Positions 7,106 through 7,427 of a stretch of DNA of 7,427 bases are shown in pieces. Below the pieces are notes generated by a model that did no database searches, was not told the origin of the DNA, and saw only the letters and a list, made by a program, of their open reading frames with translations. Within the stretch, counting starts at the first letter, position 1. Every line of letters starts with the position of its first letter. The translations under genes and the position numbers were made by a program. Source of the stretch: JAQGLW01 sp035995725 (GTDB lineage Bacteria > Pseudomonadota > Gammaproteobacteria > Burkholderiales > Burkholderiaceae_D); NCBI GenBank assembly GCA_035995725.1, contig DASYKE010000031.1, forward strand, positions 1-7,427. Reading direction: 5' to 3'.

Positions 7106-7218
7106 TGTGCATTTTTCCGGCTTTCTGGCTAGTCGCAACGACGCGCAGACTGCATTCTGCTAGAAGAAGGGCGTTCCACTGGAACACCGAAAACGCCATG
7201 GAGCCGGAAAAGCGTGCA
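7106..7218. repeat. Long inverted repeat enclosing three smaller hairpins; possible structured RNA
   Basis: TTTTCCGGCT (7113-7122) and AGCCGGAAAA (7202-7211) are a perfect 10-base inverted repeat. In a plus-strand RNA, wobble pairs extend the stem from 7106:7218 to 7124:7200, with one A-C mismatch (7111:7213). Inside are GTCG/CGAC (7132-7135 and 7139-7142), GCAGA/TCTGC (7145-7149 and 7156-7160) and GGCGTT/AACGCC (7170-7175 and 7192-7197), so a four-way junction can be drawn. The repeat ends also sit by GTGCA copies (7107-7111 and 7214-7218), so a small mobile element is an alternative. I match it to no known RNA family. Confidence 0.3.
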
Positions 7219-7312
7219 ATCGACCCCGTAGCGTTGTCACCCATAAGGTGAATAGTTTACATACCAAATTGTTCAATCTATTTACCGCCTTATCGAGACT
7301 GAAAAGCGACAT
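7160..7312 (-). CDS. Possible small protein or leader peptide of 50 residues
   Basis: I do not recognise this product. The ATG at 7312 has a good ribosome binding site, AGAAGGAA ending 5 bases upstream (plus positions 7318-7325), and the frame is open for 50 codons to TAG at 7160. The N-terminal half (MSLFSLDKAVNRLNN, then LVCKLFTLWVTTL) could be an amphipathic or membrane-associated helix; the C-terminal half, rich in R, F, W and C, looks less protein-like. It lies upstream of and on the same strand as the ATPase gene, and its end overlaps the hairpins at 7145-7197. It could be a leader peptide, a small membrane protein, the start of a decayed gene, or chance. The main support is the ribosome binding site. 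Confidence 0.25.
   Translation of the reverse strand: MSLFSLDKAVNRLNNLVCKLFTLWVTTLRGRLHAFPAPWRFRCSSGTPFF
7170..7188 (-). promoter_or_regulatory. Hairpin in the operon leader followed by a pyrimidine tract
   Basis: As minus-strand RNA, GGUGUUCC pairs with GGAACGCC around a loop of AGU: eight pairs, one of them G-U. It is followed by CUUCUUCU, a pyrimidine tract but not a true U-run. The distal arm can instead pair with GGCGTT (7197-7192), so two exclusive hairpins exist. An attenuator or weak terminator is possible but unproven. The core GTTCCACTGGAAC (7173-7185) is also a perfect odd-centred DNA palindrome, so it could be a protein-binding site. Confidence 0.3.
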
Positions 7313-7380
7313 CGCGGTTCCTTCTATCCTCTGTAATCCGGGAAAAAATCAGCCAGACAGCGAAGGATGATCGAATACGT

Positions 7381-7397
7381 TAAACTTTGTTAGTTTA
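7381..7397. repeat. AT-rich inverted repeat TAAAC-N7-GTTTA
   Basis: TAAAC (7381-7385) and GTTTA (7393-7397) are inverted copies separated by seven bases, in the AT-rich stretch about 70 bases upstream of the small-ORF start. The spacing would suit a dimeric regulator, but five-base arms in AT-rich DNA arise often by chance. Confidence 0.2.
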
Positions 7398-7427
7398 GTG
7401 GATGTTGCGCCGCACTGCAGGAATCTG

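Larger units (their letters stand above)
7054..7427. other. Upstream region of the transporter operon, no confident large gene
   Basis: These 374 bases hold no gene of ordinary size. The right part (about 7240-7427) is clearly AT-richer than the rest of the window, as expected for a promoter region. I found no sigma-70 promoter I would defend: on the minus strand TTGAAC (about 7271-7276) is a fair -35, but at 16-17 bases it has only TATTCA or ATTCAC as a -10. There is no tRNA or rRNA. Inverted repeats are listed separately. Confidence 0.6.

Noticed and set aside
7106..7218. Integron attC site
   Set aside because: The outer arms lack the paired GTT/AAC core motifs of attC, and no integrase or cassette context is seen.
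7005..7244. Minus-strand ORF of 79 codons starting MGDNATG
   Set aside because: It has no ribosome binding site, overlaps the ATPase start in another frame, and its composition does not look like a conserved protein.
7402..7427. Possible start of a plus-strand gene (ATG at 7402, MLRRTAGI)
   Set aside because: Only eight codons are visible before the window ends and there is no ribosome binding site.
7395..7427. Possible end of an upstream minus-strand gene (...VRRNIH, stop TAA at 7395)
   Set aside because: Ten codons are too few to recognise anything, and every frame here stops soon.
1..7427. CRISPR array, tRNA, rRNA, insertion sequence or transposase
   Set aside because: I looked for regularly spaced repeats, T-arm-like motifs and transposase-like proteins on both strands and found none.

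Overview
The window reads as chromosomal DNA of a betaproteobacterium. Burkholderiales (Oxalobacteraceae-like) is my best guess, from the protein sequences and the fairly high G+C; no marker gene here allows a firm placement. Every gene I can support lies on the minus strand, so gene order runs from right to left.

Layout in transcription order: (a) 7427-7054, an AT-richer upstream region with no convincing large gene. It holds several inverted repeats, a possible folded element (about 7106-7218) and one 50-codon small ORF with a good ribosome binding site. (b) 7014-6253, a MacB/LolD-type ABC ATPase. (c) 6256-3722, a large FtsX-family permease with about ten membrane segments and two big periplasmic domains. 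(d) 3722-2658, a secreted two-domain lipocalin-like protein of the AttH/CrtC-N type. (e) 2661-871, a full-length ABCB-type half transporter (MsbA-related). (f) 812 to beyond base 1, thymidylate synthase thyA, missing only its last few codons.

Genes (b) to (e) are joined by start/stop overlaps (ATGA, TGATG, ATGA), so they are almost certainly one translationally coupled operon. thyA follows after a 58-base gap and may be read through or have its own weak promoter.

The ATPase, permease and lipocalin-like protein match the AttEFGH-type arrangement. The ATPase and permease form a MacB-superfamily machine that works on periplasmic or membrane-embedded substrates, and the lipocalin-like protein is a likely hydrophobic-ligand carrier. 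The added ABCB transporter makes this a plausible two-transporter lipid (or hydrophobic compound) trafficking module: one pump flips the substrate, the other extracts it, and the carrier binds it. The families are recognised from sequence; the joint pathway is my inference.
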